Source: an uncultured Lachnospiraceae bacterium
GTDB lineage: Bacteria > Bacillota > Clostridia > Lachnospirales > Lachnospiraceae
Reading direction: 5' to 3'
DNA length: 35,154 nt
Assembly (NCBI GenBank): GCA_905233695.1
Contig: CAJODN010000015.1
Coordinates: 1-35,154 of the forward strand
Position numbers and translations under genes: made by a program. Positions 23,786-32,655 of this stretch are shown here, in pieces. How positions within the stretch are numbered: position 1 is the first letter of the stretch; each line of letters begins with the position of its first letter. A model generated the notes under the pieces. That model did no database searches, was not told the DNA's origin, and saw only the letters and a program-made list of their open reading frames with translations.

Positions 23786-26218
23786 TTAGTTGAACTTCGC
23801 TATCGTAACCCCGCTATCTCCTTCGCCGAACGCGGCCAGATGGTAGTCTTGGATGTGAGGGTGAGTTTTAAGATAGCGATGGACCGTGTCGCGGAGGACG
23901 CCGGTTCCCTTCCCGTGAACAATTCGAACCTCGGGAATGTGCGCTAAGTACGCATCGTCTAAGTATTTATCAAGTTCGGCGATGGCTTCATCGCTTGTCA
24001 TACCAAGTAATTTGATTTCATAGGAAGTATCCAAGGATTTCTTGTTGATACTTCCTTTTTTGCTTATTGTAACATTATTACCGCCGGACTTATTCTTGCC
24101 GCCCTTTCTCTTGGAATAGCCGTACTTCTCCGCTAGCTCGTCCCGTTCTTCTATCAGGACAAGATCCTTGATGTTGACATTAGTCTTCATAATGCCCATC
24201 TGAACCTGAAGGTCACCCTTATTATTGGGAAGGGTATGAACCGTACCCTTCATATTCATGCTGAGAACCTTAACGGCATCTCCGATTCGAAGGTTCTTCG
24301 GTACGTTATGGTTTTCTACAGGCTTCTTAATAGCCGTCTTTTCTCTGGCTTTTTTTGCCTTCTTGCCCAGGTTTTGACGTTCCTTCTCAAGCTCGTTAAT
24401 CTTATCTGAAGACTTAGAGAGCTTATTTATATTTCTTATGGCTTCGTCAGCTTCTTCCTTGGCATTCGACAGAATCCTGGCGGCCTCCGTGTTGGCTTCG
24501 TCAAGGATACGCTTCTTCTGATTGTTAAGCTTGTCGAGGCGTGACTCTAAGTCCTTCTCAAGGAGGACAGCTTTCTTCTTTGCTTCTTCAGCTTCGAGGG
24601 AATCCTTTTCCGCTTGGACGCGCTTTGTCTCTATATCGATTATAATATCTTCGAAGGACTTGTTGTCGTCAGACATTCTCGTCTTGGCATCTTCGATTAT
24701 GTTCTTAGAGAGGCCCAGCTTCTTCGATATGAGAAATGCGTTGCTCTTACCCGGAATTCCATATACAAGCTTATATGTCGGTGACAGTGTCTCGACTGAG
24801 AATTCAAGCGAGGCATTCTCAACTCTGTCAGTTGAAAGTGCATACAGTTTAAGCTCGCTGTAATGAGTCGTGGCCATTGTCTTAACATTTTCCATATGGA
24901 GATATTCAAGGATAGACGTGGCTAGCATGGCTCCCTCAGCGGGGTCGGTTCCGGCGCAAAGCTCGTCGAATAAGCAAAGCACATTATGGTTCGCTTCCGT
25001 ACATGAGCGAACACCGTCAAGGATATGGACTATGTTGGTCATATGTGATGAAAATGTTGACAGAGATTGCTCGATTGACTGCTCGTCACCGATGTCGGCA
25101 TACACATTTTCGAAGACAGCGAGAGTGGAGTTATCCTTCGCCGGAATGTGAAGTCCGCTCTGTCCCATAAGGGTGAGAAGCCCAAGTGTCTTAAGGGACA
25201 CAGTCTTACCTCCGGTATTGGGACCGGTGATCACCAGCAGATCATAATCCTCCCCAAGGAGTACATCAATTGGAACGCAGGTCTCCTTATTAAGAAGGGG
25301 ATGGCGTGCGCCCTTAAGCTTAATAATTCCTTCAGTGTTGAAGCGTGGTCTCATGGCATCCATATCTATCGCCAATTTCCCCTTGGCAAATATGAAATCA
25401 AGCCTCATCATCGCTTCATAATTCATGATAAGTTCCTGAAGGTGCTCAGCGCATTTTGCAGAAAGAGAAGATAGGATTCTGTTAATCTCTTCTACTTCCG
25501 CAAGCTCAAGCTCACGAATGTCGTTATTCATATCAACCACGTTCATAGGCTCGATAAAGAGAGTCTGACCTGATGAAGATTGGTCGTGAACCATGCCGGG
25601 AACCCTGGTCTTATATTCGCTTCGTACACTTAAGCAGAATCGACCGTCCTTCACGGTAATAACCTGGTCCTGAAGGTACTCGGAGAGAGCGGTCAGCTGA
25701 CGATTCATTGTTGACCGAATCTTCTCGCTTGTATGAAGCTTCTTTCTCCTAATATCAGAGAGGGTAGGGCTTGCGCTGTCAGCGATTTCATCCTCCGAAA
25801 TAATCGCACTTGTAATGTCCTTATGTAAGTCGTTAAGACCTGTAAGGCTCTCAAAATACGGATCAAGAGCGTCTTTCGGAAGGTCGTCTTTCTTGTTCCT
25901 GTTATATCGAATGGCATTCATACCCGATGCAATATGACCTGCGATAAGAAGAAGCTCGCTTGCGTTAAGAGAGCCCTCCGTCTCAAGTCGTTTCGCATAT
26001 TTATTAATATTTACAATATCCGAGAACCCCACAGAGCCGTACTTAAGAATTCGACTGATTGCATCAAAAGTCTCGTCCTGCATAAGCTCGATTTTGTCAA
26101 GGTCGTTAATGGGAGTAAGCCTGTGAGCAATCTTTCGCCCAGCCTCGCTTGTGGCGTGACCTTCAAGCATATTTGTTATTTTATAGTATTCAAGGGTTTT
26201 ATACACTTTATTATTCAT
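23786..26218 (-). CDS. mutS2: MutS2-type ATPase with Smr domain
   Basis: MutS2 is a MutS paralogue of 810 aa. It suppresses recombination in some bacteria, and in Bacillus it acts on collided ribosomes. The N-terminal helical domain is followed by the ATPase: Walker A GPNTGGKTVS, DIGDEQSIEQSLSTFSSHM (split DIGDEQSIEQ and STFSSHM), Walker B LFDELCAGTDP. A long lysine/glutamate-rich coiled coil follows, then a KOW-like segment (LRIGDAVKVLSMNMKGTV) and a C-terminal Smr domain (LLGMTSDEAI; VHGKGTGVLR). The length is normal. No Shine-Dalgarno precedes the ATG at 26218 and a -10-like TACAAT ends seven bases upstream, so a leaderless mRNA is possible. Divergent from the methyltransferase gene, 53 bases away. 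Confidence 0.95.
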   Translation of the reverse strand: MNNKVYKTLEYYKITNMLEGHATSEAGRKIAHRLTPINDLDKIELMQDETFDAISRILKYGSVGFSDIVNINKYAKRLETEGSLNASELLLIAGHIASGMNAIRYNRNKKDDLPKDALDPYFESLTGLNDLHKDITSAIISEDEIADSASPTLSDIRRKKLHTSEKIRSTMNRQLTALSEYLQDQVITVKDGRFCLSVRSEYKTRVPGMVHDQSSSGQTLFIEPMNVVDMNNDIRELELAEVEEINRILSSLSAKCAEHLQELIMNYEAMMRLDFIFAKGKLAIDMDAMRPRFNTEGIIKLKGARHPLLNKETCVPIDVLLGEDYDLLVITGPNTGGKTVSLKTLGLLTLMGQSGLHIPAKDNSTLAVFENVYADIGDEQSIEQSLSTFSSHMTNIVHILDGVRSCTEANHNVLCLFDELCAGTDPAEGAMLATSILEYLHMENVKTMATTHYSELKLYALSTDRVENASLEFSVETLSPTYKLVYGIPGKSNAFLISKKLGLSKNIIEDAKTRMSDDNKSFEDIIIDIETKRVQAEKDSLEAEEAKKKAVLLEKDLESRLDKLNNQKKRILDEANTEAARILSNAKEEADEAIRNINKLSKSSDKINELEKERQNLGKKAKKAREKTAIKKPVENHNVPKNLRIGDAVKVLSMNMKGTVHTLPNNKGDLQVQMGIMKTNVNIKDLVLIEERDELAEKYGYSKRKGGKNKSGGNNVTISKKGSINKKSLDTSYEIKLLGMTSDEAIAELDKYLDDAYLAHIPEVRIVHGKGTGVLRDTVHRYLKTHPHIQDYHLAAFGEGDSGVTIAKFN

Positions 26219-26225
26219 AGGGTTT

Positions 26226-26265
26226 ATTGTATCATATATAGGGTAGATATCGGAATAGTTATAGA
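26226..26265. promoter_or_regulatory. Divergent promoters for mutS2 and rlmD-like genes
   Basis: On the - strand TGA-TACAAT (box at 26226-26231) is an extended -10 seven bases from the mutS2 ATG. On the + strand TATAGA (26260-26265) ends six bases before the methyltransferase ATG. Neither gene has a Shine-Dalgarno. Confidence 0.45.
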
Positions 26266-26271
26266 ATTAAA

Positions 26272-27693
26272 ATGTACAGAAAAAACCAAGAAATAGAACT
26301 AACAATTGAAGATATGTCGGTAGACGGAGAAGGCATAGGTCACCATGAGGGAATGACCTTCTTCGTTAAGGGCGCAGTTGTGGGCGATGAGATTGTTGCC
26401 GGGATAACCAAGGTCAAGAAGAATCTCTGCTACGCTAGGGTTGTCTACATAATTAACAAGTCTCCCTACAGGAGTACTGAGAAATGTCCCAAGGCAAAGC
26501 CCTGCGGAGGTTGCCAGCTCCAGGCACTCGACTACGGCAAACAATTAGAGCTTAAGGTAAGTCACGTTAAGAACAACCTTATTCGTGTGGGAGGCTTCGA
26601 GGAGTCTGTGATAGATGAGGTGACGGAACCGATTATCGGCATGGACGAGCCCTTTTATTACAGGAACAAGCTTCAGATTCCCGTGGGAATTAATAAGGTC
26701 GGTGATGTGGTAACCGGCTTCTATCTGTCTCACAGTCATGACATCGTGCCAATCGACAAGTGCTACCTTTCATACCCGATAATGGACGAGGTATTGTCTG
26801 TGATTAAGGAATGGGTAGTAGAGGAACGTGTAAGCATTTACCATAGGAGAGGATTCAAGAATGACCCGGGCAAGGCTTCCGGGCGGGAAGGAGAGGGAAT
26901 CCTTCGTCACATCCTTATACGGTACGGCGCATCCACCGGCGAGCTGATGGTGTGTCTTATTGGAAATGTGAAATGGAATAGCGCCCCTCTTAAGCTAAAA
27001 GAGAAGTTCGATAACTTAGCGAATCGTCTTAAGGATATAGAAGGAATGACATCCCTTGTTCTTAACGAGAATTGCAAGAACACTAATGTGATTCTCGGGG
27101 ACAAGACAAATCTATTATGGGGTAAGGAGACAATAACAGATTATATAGGAGATATCGCATTTAACATATCTGCGAAGTCCTTTTATCAGGTCAACCCCGT
27201 TCAGACGAAGAAGCTATACGATAAGGTGGCAGAATACGCGGACCTTACCGGCAGTGAAAATGTGTGGGACTTATATTGCGGAATAGGGACAATCGGGCTT
27301 TATCTTAGCGGTAAAGTTAAGTCTGTGTTCGGAGTGGAAGTCGTACCTAAGGCCATAGAAGATGCGAAGAGTAATGCGAAGCTTAATGGCATTGACAATG
27401 CTACATTCGTGGTTGGGAAGGTAGAAGAAATAATTCCTAAAGCCAAAGCGCCCCGCCCCGACATAGTTATAGTAGACCCACCTCGCAAGGGATGTGACGT
27501 TAACCTAATTAACGCAATCCTTGAATTGGAGCCTGAGAGGGTCATTTACGTAAGCTGCAATCCTTCCACCCTCGCAAGGGATCTTAAGACCCTTTGTGAA
27601 GAGAAATACGAACTAAAGAAGCTCACCCCCACAGACATGTTCCCCCAGACAGGGCATGTCGAGACGGTAGTATTGATGTCTCGACGTATATAG
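26272..27693 (+). CDS. rlmD: RlmD/TrmA-family RNA (uracil-5-)-methyltransferase
   Basis: It is predicted to methylate uracil C5 in 23S rRNA with SAM. The 473-aa protein has an N-terminal TRAM domain (IELTIEDMSVDGEGIG), iron-sulfur cysteines (C72, C78, C81 in CPKAKPCGGC plus one near IDKCYLSYP), SAM motif DLYCGIGTIGLYL, VDPPRKG, and catalytic SCNPSTLARD. HVETV near the end supplies the general base. The TRAM domain starts at residue 7, so ATG 26272 is the right start although no ribosome binding site precedes it. Which uridine is modified cannot be told, since Firmicutes often carry several paralogues; rlmD is a family-level symbol. Confidence 0.88.
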   Translation: MYRKNQEIELTIEDMSVDGEGIGHHEGMTFFVKGAVVGDEIVAGITKVKKNLCYARVVYIINKSPYRSTEKCPKAKPCGGCQLQALDYGKQLELKVSHVKNNLIRVGGFEESVIDEVTEPIIGMDEPFYYRNKLQIPVGINKVGDVVTGFYLSHSHDIVPIDKCYLSYPIMDEVLSVIKEWVVEERVSIYHRRGFKNDPGKASGREGEGILRHILIRYGASTGELMVCLIGNVKWNSAPLKLKEKFDNLANRLKDIEGMTSLVLNENCKNTNVILGDKTNLLWGKETITDYIGDIAFNISAKSFYQVNPVQTKKLYDKVAEYADLTGSENVWDLYCGIGTIGLYLSGKVKSVFGVEVVPKAIEDAKSNAKLNGIDNATFVVGKVEEIIPKAKAPRPDIVIVDPPRKGCDVNLINAILELEPERVIYVSCNPSTLARDLKTLCEEKYELKKLTPTDMFPQTGHVETVVLMSRRI

Positions 27694-27742
27694 AAATCAT
27701 GTATAGTCCCATCGATGTATGGTATGAAGAAAGGACATCATT

Positions 27743-28702
27743 ATGAAATTCATCGAAGCATTAAACGTAGGAGATAACATCACGGAAGTCTATCTCTGCA
27801 AGGAAAAGAGAACAGGAACAAAGAAGGACGGTCAGGAGTATTACCTTGTGACGCTTCAGGATAAGACCGGTATCCTGGAGGGAAATGTGTGGGATACGAA
27901 CAGCCCCGGCATTCAGGAATTCGACAAGAAGCAGTATGTCGAGGTAACGGGATTTATCAAGGAGTATAAAGGCAAGAACCAGATTAACATAACACGTCTT
28001 ACAGTCGTAGATTCGTCCAAGGTTGAGCCTGAGAATTACATCCCCTGCACCGATAAGGATATCGACGCTATGTACGATGAACTCCTGTCAATCATCAAGA
28101 CAATTAAGGCTCCCTATATGAAGGAATTACTTAACATGTACTTCGTTAACAATGAAGGTTTCAAGAAAAGGTTTGTCTACCATTCGGCGGCGAAGTCAGT
28201 TCATCACGGTTTCGTCGGAGGCCTGTTGGAGCATACACTTTCTGTAACGAAAACCTGCGACTTTATCGCCAAGCAGTACGATTATTTGGACAGGGATCTT
28301 CTTCTTACGGCAGCCATATTTCACGATATAGGTAAGCTTGCGGAACTCTCTCCTTATCCGGAAAATGACTATACCGACGAGGGACAGATGCTCGGTCATA
28401 TCGTTATGGGTTATAACCTTCTTTCTAAGAGTATGGAGGAGATTGAGGATTTCCCCAAGGTCAAGAAGAATGAGCTTCTTCATTGTATCCTTGCCCATCA
28501 CGGCGAGTATGAATTCGGCTCTCCCAAGAAGCCGTCCATTGCGGAGGCAATCGCACTTAACTTCGCCGACGATATGGATGCGAAGCTTGAGACTATGAAG
28601 GAAGTTATGTCTAAGGTCAAGGGAAATGATACAAGCTGGCAGGGCTTTAACTATCTTTTTGACTCGAACATTAGGAAGACGAGTGAAGCTTATAAAGAGT
28701 AG
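27743..28702 (+). CDS. yhaM: 3'-5' exoribonuclease, YhaM type (OB fold plus HD domain)
   Basis: YhaM-type enzymes trim RNA and single-stranded DNA from the 3' end. The 319-aa protein has an OB-fold domain (about 12-88; LVTLQDKTGILEGNVWD) and an HD phosphohydrolase domain from about 145. The metal ligands are visible: H154 (VHHGFVGGLLEH), H194-D195 (AIFHDIGK), H227-type MLGHIVMG and LAHHGEYEFGSP, then NFADDMDAK. AAAGGA precedes the ATG. Its place between an RNA methyltransferase and a deaminase gene fits general RNA and nucleotide metabolism. Confidence 0.92.
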   Translation: MKFIEALNVGDNITEVYLCKEKRTGTKKDGQEYYLVTLQDKTGILEGNVWDTNSPGIQEFDKKQYVEVTGFIKEYKGKNQINITRLTVVDSSKVEPENYIPCTDKDIDAMYDELLSIIKTIKAPYMKELLNMYFVNNEGFKKRFVYHSAAKSVHHGFVGGLLEHTLSVTKTCDFIAKQYDYLDRDLLLTAAIFHDIGKLAELSPYPENDYTDEGQMLGHIVMGYNLLSKSMEEIEDFPKVKKNELLHCILAHHGEYEFGSPKKPSIAEAIALNFADDMDAKLETMKEVMSKVKGNDTSWQGFNYLFDSNIRKTSEAYKE

Positions 28703-28716
28703 AATGAGGAGCCCTT

Positions 28717-29178
28717 ATGGACAAGAAGATTATTGGTATAGCAATTGACCGCGCCAAAGAAACAATGAATAAGAACATGGGAGGTCCCTTTGGTGCAGCA
28801 GTCATCAAAGACGGAGAAGTAGTGGCGGTCTCAAGCAACACGGTACTCTCCGACCACGATCCCATCGCTCACGCCGAGGTAAATGCCATAAGAGAGGCCG
28901 GTCGCGTACTTGGAACTCACGACCTTTCCGGCTGTGAGATATACGCCACAGGCTACCCATGTCCCATGTGCATGTCAGCAATAATCTGGGCAAATATCGG
29001 TAAAGTCCATTACTCTAACACCCTCGCCGAAGCAGAGGAGATAGGCTTCAGGGACGACAAGATTTATAACTGGCTTAAGACTCATGATACCGCCATCCTC
29101 GACATCACCCGCCTTGAATCAGACAAGGCGAAGGAGTTGTATGAGGAGTACAGTAAGAAGGGGAGGGAGATATACTAA
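28717..29178 (+). CDS. guaD: Nucleoside deaminase, probable guanine deaminase
   Basis: A zinc-dependent deaminase of 153 aa that likely converts guanine to xanthine. H52-A53-E54 and P81-C82-P83-M84-C85 form the catalytic zinc site. GGPFGA near residue 22 and the GFRDDKIY segment near the end resemble Bacillus guanine deaminase rather than TadA tRNA deaminase. TadA or cytosine deaminase remain alternatives. It ends with a basic tail (KKGREIY). GAGG lies ahead of the ATG, 14 bases after the exonuclease gene. Confidence 0.82.
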   Translation: MDKKIIGIAIDRAKETMNKNMGGPFGAAVIKDGEVVAVSSNTVLSDHDPIAHAEVNAIREAGRVLGTHDLSGCEIYATGYPCPMCMSAIIWANIGKVHYSNTLAEAEEIGFRDDKIYNWLKTHDTAILDITRLESDKAKELYEEYSKKGREIY

Positions 29179-29195
29179 TTAATTGAATAATACGC

Positions 29196-29201
29196 TATAA
29201 T
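29196..29201 (+). promoter_or_regulatory. -10 element of a glmS promoter
   Basis: Perfect TATAAT at 29196-29201, with only a weak -35 (TACTAA, 29173-29178, overlapping the deaminase stop). The transcript would have a leader of about 160 bases that contains the dispersed repeat. Confidence 0.45.
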
Positions 29202-29251
29202 TAGTGGCGCATATATGGTATTATTAGTGTTAGTTATGAAAGTAAGCGCCC

Positions 29252-29346
29252 GAGGAGTCAAGCCCCGCTAAGTTATCGGCACACCCCATTTGGGGTGCGC
29301 ATACGACATTTCGTCACGAGCGTGCGGGTACTTGGTCCGAAGGTGT
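29252..29346 (-). repeat. Structured dispersed repeat, copy 2
   Basis: Inverted relative to copy 1 and complete from the CTTCGGACCAAGT end to the GACTCCT end. The outer stem is formed by 29259-29268 and 29324-29335, with CCCGC/GCGGG where copy 1 has CCTGC/GCAGG. The inner CGCACCCC/GGGGTGTG hairpin is kept with a different loop; the other hairpin is reduced to ACGA/TCGT. It lies 23 bases before the glmS start. Confidence 0.7.
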
Positions 29347-29368
29347 ATGATAAGAAAAGGAAAAAACT

Positions 29369-31237
29369 ATGTGTGGAATAGTTGGATTTGTAGGAAAAGA
29401 TCAAGCGGCACCCGTCCTTCTTGACGGACTTGCCAAGTTAGAATACAGAGGCTATGATTCAGCCGGACTTGCGGTAAAAGGTAAGGACGGCAAGGTCAAG
29501 GTCATTAAGGCCCAGGGAAGGCTGAAGGAGCTGTCCAATATGACGGACGACGGTAAGGCTGTAAAGGGCTGTATCGGTATCGGTCATACGAGATGGGCAA
29601 CTCACGGCGAGCCCTCTGTTATTAATGCGCACCCTCACGTATCCGGCAATATGTTCGAGGGAGCGGTAACTGTTGACGAGTCTAATGTAGTCGGCGTTCA
29701 TAACGGTATCATTGAGAATTATCAGGAGCTTAAAGAGAAGCTTATGAGGCACGACTATAAGATTTATTCCGAGACGGATACCGAGATTGCCATTAAGCTT
29801 GTTGACTATTATTATAATAAATATAAATTGGGTCCCATTGATGCCATTGCTAAGACAATGGTGAGAATTCGAGGCTCCTATGCCCTTGCCCTTATGTTCA
29901 AGGAATATCCCGATGAGATCTGGGTTGCCCGTAAGGATTCCCCTATGATTATCGGTGTCAACAAGGGTCAGACTTACGTTGCCTCTGATGTGCCCGCGGT
30001 ACTTAAGTATACTAAGGACGTTTATTATATCGGCAATCAGGAGATGGCCCGTATCGGTGCGGGAAATGTGAATTTCTACAATCTCGATGGCGATGAGATA
30101 GAGAAGGAACTTACCACAATCGAATGGGATGCTGAGTCTGCCGAGAAGGGCGGGTATGAGCATTTCATGATGAAGGAGATTCACGAACAGCCCAAGGCAG
30201 TTGAAGATACAATTAACTCTGTCGTTAAGGATGGTAAGATTGACTTGTCAACAGTCGGTCTTACAGATGACGAGATTAAGAAGATAAGCAAGATATACAT
30301 TGTGGCCTGTGGATCAGCATGGCACGTTGGAATGGTTGGTCAGTATGTAATAGAGGACATTGCTGGTACTCCCGTGAGAGTAGAACTTGCGTCGGAATTC
30401 AGATATCGTAAGATGATGTTCGAGCCGGACAGTCTTGTTATTGCCGTTTCCCAGTCGGGAGAGACGGCCGACACCCTTGCCGCAATAAGAGAAGCCAAGG
30501 ATAATAATATAAGAACTCTTAGCATTGTTAATGTCGTTGGTTCATCCATAGCCAGAGAGTCGGATATGGTGTTCTACACACTGGCCGGTCCTGAGATATC
30601 AGTTGCCACAACCAAGGCATATTCGGCACAGCTTGTTGCTATGTATACAATCGCAATGCAAATGGGTCTTGTTAAGGGAGTACTTCCTTCTGATAAATAT
30701 AATAAACTAATCGAAGAACTTAAGACAATCCCGGATAAGATTGCCAAGGCTATTGAAGAGAAGGATAGAATACAGTGGTTCGCAAGTAAATATTCTAATG
30801 CTAAGGATGTATTTTTCGTTGGTCGTGGCGTTGACTATGCCATTTCCCTTGAGGGAAGCCTTAAGATGAAGGAAATATCATACATTCACTCAGAGGCATA
30901 CGCTGCCGGTGAGCTTAAGCACGGAACAATAAGTCTTATAGAAGATAACATCCTCGTTATCGGAGTTCTTACCCAGGAAGGATTATATGAGAAGACAGTA
31001 AGCAATATGCTTGAATGTAAATCCCGCGGTGCATATCTTATGGGACTTACCACATACGGTCATTATGATATAGAGGATTCGGTTGATTTCGCAGTATACG
31101 TTCCGAAGGTTGACGACCACTTCGCCGCATCAATTGCGATAATCCCGCTTCAACTTATGGGATATTATATCAGCGTTGCAAGAGGTCTTGACGTGGATAA
31201 ACCAAGGAATCTGGCCAAGTCGGTAACTGTTGAATAA
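29369..31237 (+). CDS. glmS: Glutamine-fructose-6-phosphate aminotransferase (isomerizing)
   Basis: GlmS makes glucosamine-6-phosphate from fructose-6-phosphate and glutamine, the entry point to amino-sugar and cell-wall synthesis. The 622-aa protein starts with the catalytic Cys2 (MCGIVGFVG), then LEYRGYDSAGLAV and the GHTRWATHGEP glutaminase motif. Two SIS isomerase domains follow (CGSAWHVGM; SQSGETADTL; KEISYIHSEAYAAGELKHG). The length is slightly above the usual 600-610. AAAGGA lies ahead of the ATG. Many Firmicutes regulate glmS by a self-cleaving ribozyme, which I could not find here; a dispersed repeat occupies the leader. murT and gatD follow. Confidence 0.97.
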   Translation: MCGIVGFVGKDQAAPVLLDGLAKLEYRGYDSAGLAVKGKDGKVKVIKAQGRLKELSNMTDDGKAVKGCIGIGHTRWATHGEPSVINAHPHVSGNMFEGAVTVDESNVVGVHNGIIENYQELKEKLMRHDYKIYSETDTEIAIKLVDYYYNKYKLGPIDAIAKTMVRIRGSYALALMFKEYPDEIWVARKDSPMIIGVNKGQTYVASDVPAVLKYTKDVYYIGNQEMARIGAGNVNFYNLDGDEIEKELTTIEWDAESAEKGGYEHFMMKEIHEQPKAVEDTINSVVKDGKIDLSTVGLTDDEIKKISKIYIVACGSAWHVGMVGQYVIEDIAGTPVRVELASEFRYRKMMFEPDSLVIAVSQSGETADTLAAIREAKDNNIRTLSIVNVVGSSIARESDMVFYTLAGPEISVATTKAYSAQLVAMYTIAMQMGLVKGVLPSDKYNKLIEELKTIPDKIAKAIEEKDRIQWFASKYSNAKDVFFVGRGVDYAISLEGSLKMKEISYIHSEAYAAGELKHGTISLIEDNILVIGVLTQEGLYEKTVSNMLECKSRGAYLMGLTTYGHYDIEDSVDFAVYVPKVDDHFAASIAIIPLQLMGYYISVARGLDVDKPRNLAKSVTVE

Positions 31238-31263
31238 ATAGCGAGAGAGCACAAGGAGACAAT

Positions 31264-32649
31264 ATGGCTACTATAAAGACAACTCTTGGCGTTCTTGCTT
31301 GCAAGGGCGCCAGGACTGCACTTCGAGTCGCAAAGAGAGGAGGAACAACCCTTCCCGGACGTGCGGCTATGTTTTTTGATAAAGATATATTGGCTACCGT
31401 GTCACAAGGCATGGAGGTAATCGTTGTCACCGGAACCAACGGTAAGACTACCACCTGTAACATGCTTGAGAAGGCACTCTCAAGTACGGGTGTAGATGTC
31501 CTTGCCAATAAGTCCGGCGCCAATCTTCTTAAAGGTGTCACCGCAGAATTTACAGCCAATGCAACCCTCGGCGGTAAGCCCAAGAAGAAGTACGCGATTA
31601 TTGAGTGCGACGAAGGAGCCCTTAAGCAAGTTGTGCCCCTTCTTAAGCCCAAGGTAATTCTCGTCACCAACCTTTTCAGGGATCAGCTTGATCGGTACGG
31701 CGAAGTAACTCACACTCTTGATCAAATAAGAATCGGTGTTAAGAAGGTACCGGATAGTATCCTCTGCCTTAATGCCGACTGTTCGCTTACGGCAAGCCTT
31801 GCCAACGATGTGACTAATAAGGTTATGTACTACGGTCTCGACTGCCCTCACGGTGAGCAGAAGGATGCGGAGATATCTGATGCCAAGTATTGTATAAAAT
31901 GTGGCACGGAATATAAATACGAATATCACACTTACGCCCATCTCGGAGGCTTCTATTGTCCCAAGTGCGGATACAAGAGGCAGAAGACGGATGTAGCGGT
32001 AACGGCAATTAACAAGCTTTCTGCCAAGGGCACCGACACCACAATGGAATTTAGAACCGGTGACAAGGCTCTTTGTGAAAATGTTCATATCAGCCTTCCC
32101 GCTGTGTACAATCTATACAACGCTGTTGGGGCTGTATGCGCTTACACGGCAGCAGGCTTTAGCCGTGAAGATATAATTAAGTCACTTGCCACAACTAACA
32201 GTAGCTTCGGAAGAATGGAGAGCTTTGATCTTGATGGCATAGATATTCAGATGATACTTGTTAAGAATCCGGCGGGCTGTAATCAGGCGCTGTCTTTCGT
32301 TACAAGCGTTGACGAAGATTACGAAGCCGTTATCTGTCTTAACGACAAGACGGCCGACGGTCATGACATTTCCTGGATATGGGATGCGGAGTACGAGCAA
32401 CTCGCGTCCGATAGTAATCTGAAGAAGCTGATTGTATCCGGCGACAGAGCAGAGGACATAGGCCTACGTCTTAAGTACGCCGGTCTCTCCGAAGATAAGA
32501 TAAATGTTGTTAAGGGATGGAACGACCTTGTGGAAGAGATGAAGAAAAGCGAATACCCAATTTTCGTTCTTCCCAATTATACATCGATGCTGGCACTTCG
32601 AAGGACGCTTGCCGACATAACCGGCAAGGAAGAATTCTGGAAAGGATAG
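31264..32649 (+). CDS. murT: Lipid II isoglutaminyl synthase, MurT subunit
   Basis: With GatD, MurT amidates the alpha-carboxyl of D-glutamate in lipid II to D-isoglutamine. The 461-aa Mur-ligase-like protein has P-loop GTNGKTTT (57-64), NLFRDQLDRYGE (137-148), and the four-cysteine zinc ribbon that separates MurT from other Mur ligases (C210, C213, C232, C235). The C-terminal DUF1727 domain binds GatD. AAGGAG precedes the ATG; the gene is 26 bases after glmS and 6 bases before gatD. Confidence 0.95.
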   Translation: MATIKTTLGVLACKGARTALRVAKRGGTTLPGRAAMFFDKDILATVSQGMEVIVVTGTNGKTTTCNMLEKALSSTGVDVLANKSGANLLKGVTAEFTANATLGGKPKKKYAIIECDEGALKQVVPLLKPKVILVTNLFRDQLDRYGEVTHTLDQIRIGVKKVPDSILCLNADCSLTASLANDVTNKVMYYGLDCPHGEQKDAEISDAKYCIKCGTEYKYEYHTYAHLGGFYCPKCGYKRQKTDVAVTAINKLSAKGTDTTMEFRTGDKALCENVHISLPAVYNLYNAVGAVCAYTAAGFSREDIIKSLATTNSSFGRMESFDLDGIDIQMILVKNPAGCNQALSFVTSVDEDYEAVICLNDKTADGHDISWIWDAEYEQLASDSNLKKLIVSGDRAEDIGLRLKYAGLSEDKINVVKGWNDLVEEMKKSEYPIFVLPNYTSMLALRRTLADITGKEEFWKG

Positions 32650-32655
32650 ATAGCT

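Noticed and set aside
29241-29262. glmS ribozyme cleavage region (AGCGCCCGA)
   Set aside because: The nine bases resemble the cleavage end of glmS ribozymes, but the conserved core (GACGAGG and GGTTATCGA segments) is missing and most of the following sequence belongs to the dispersed repeat.
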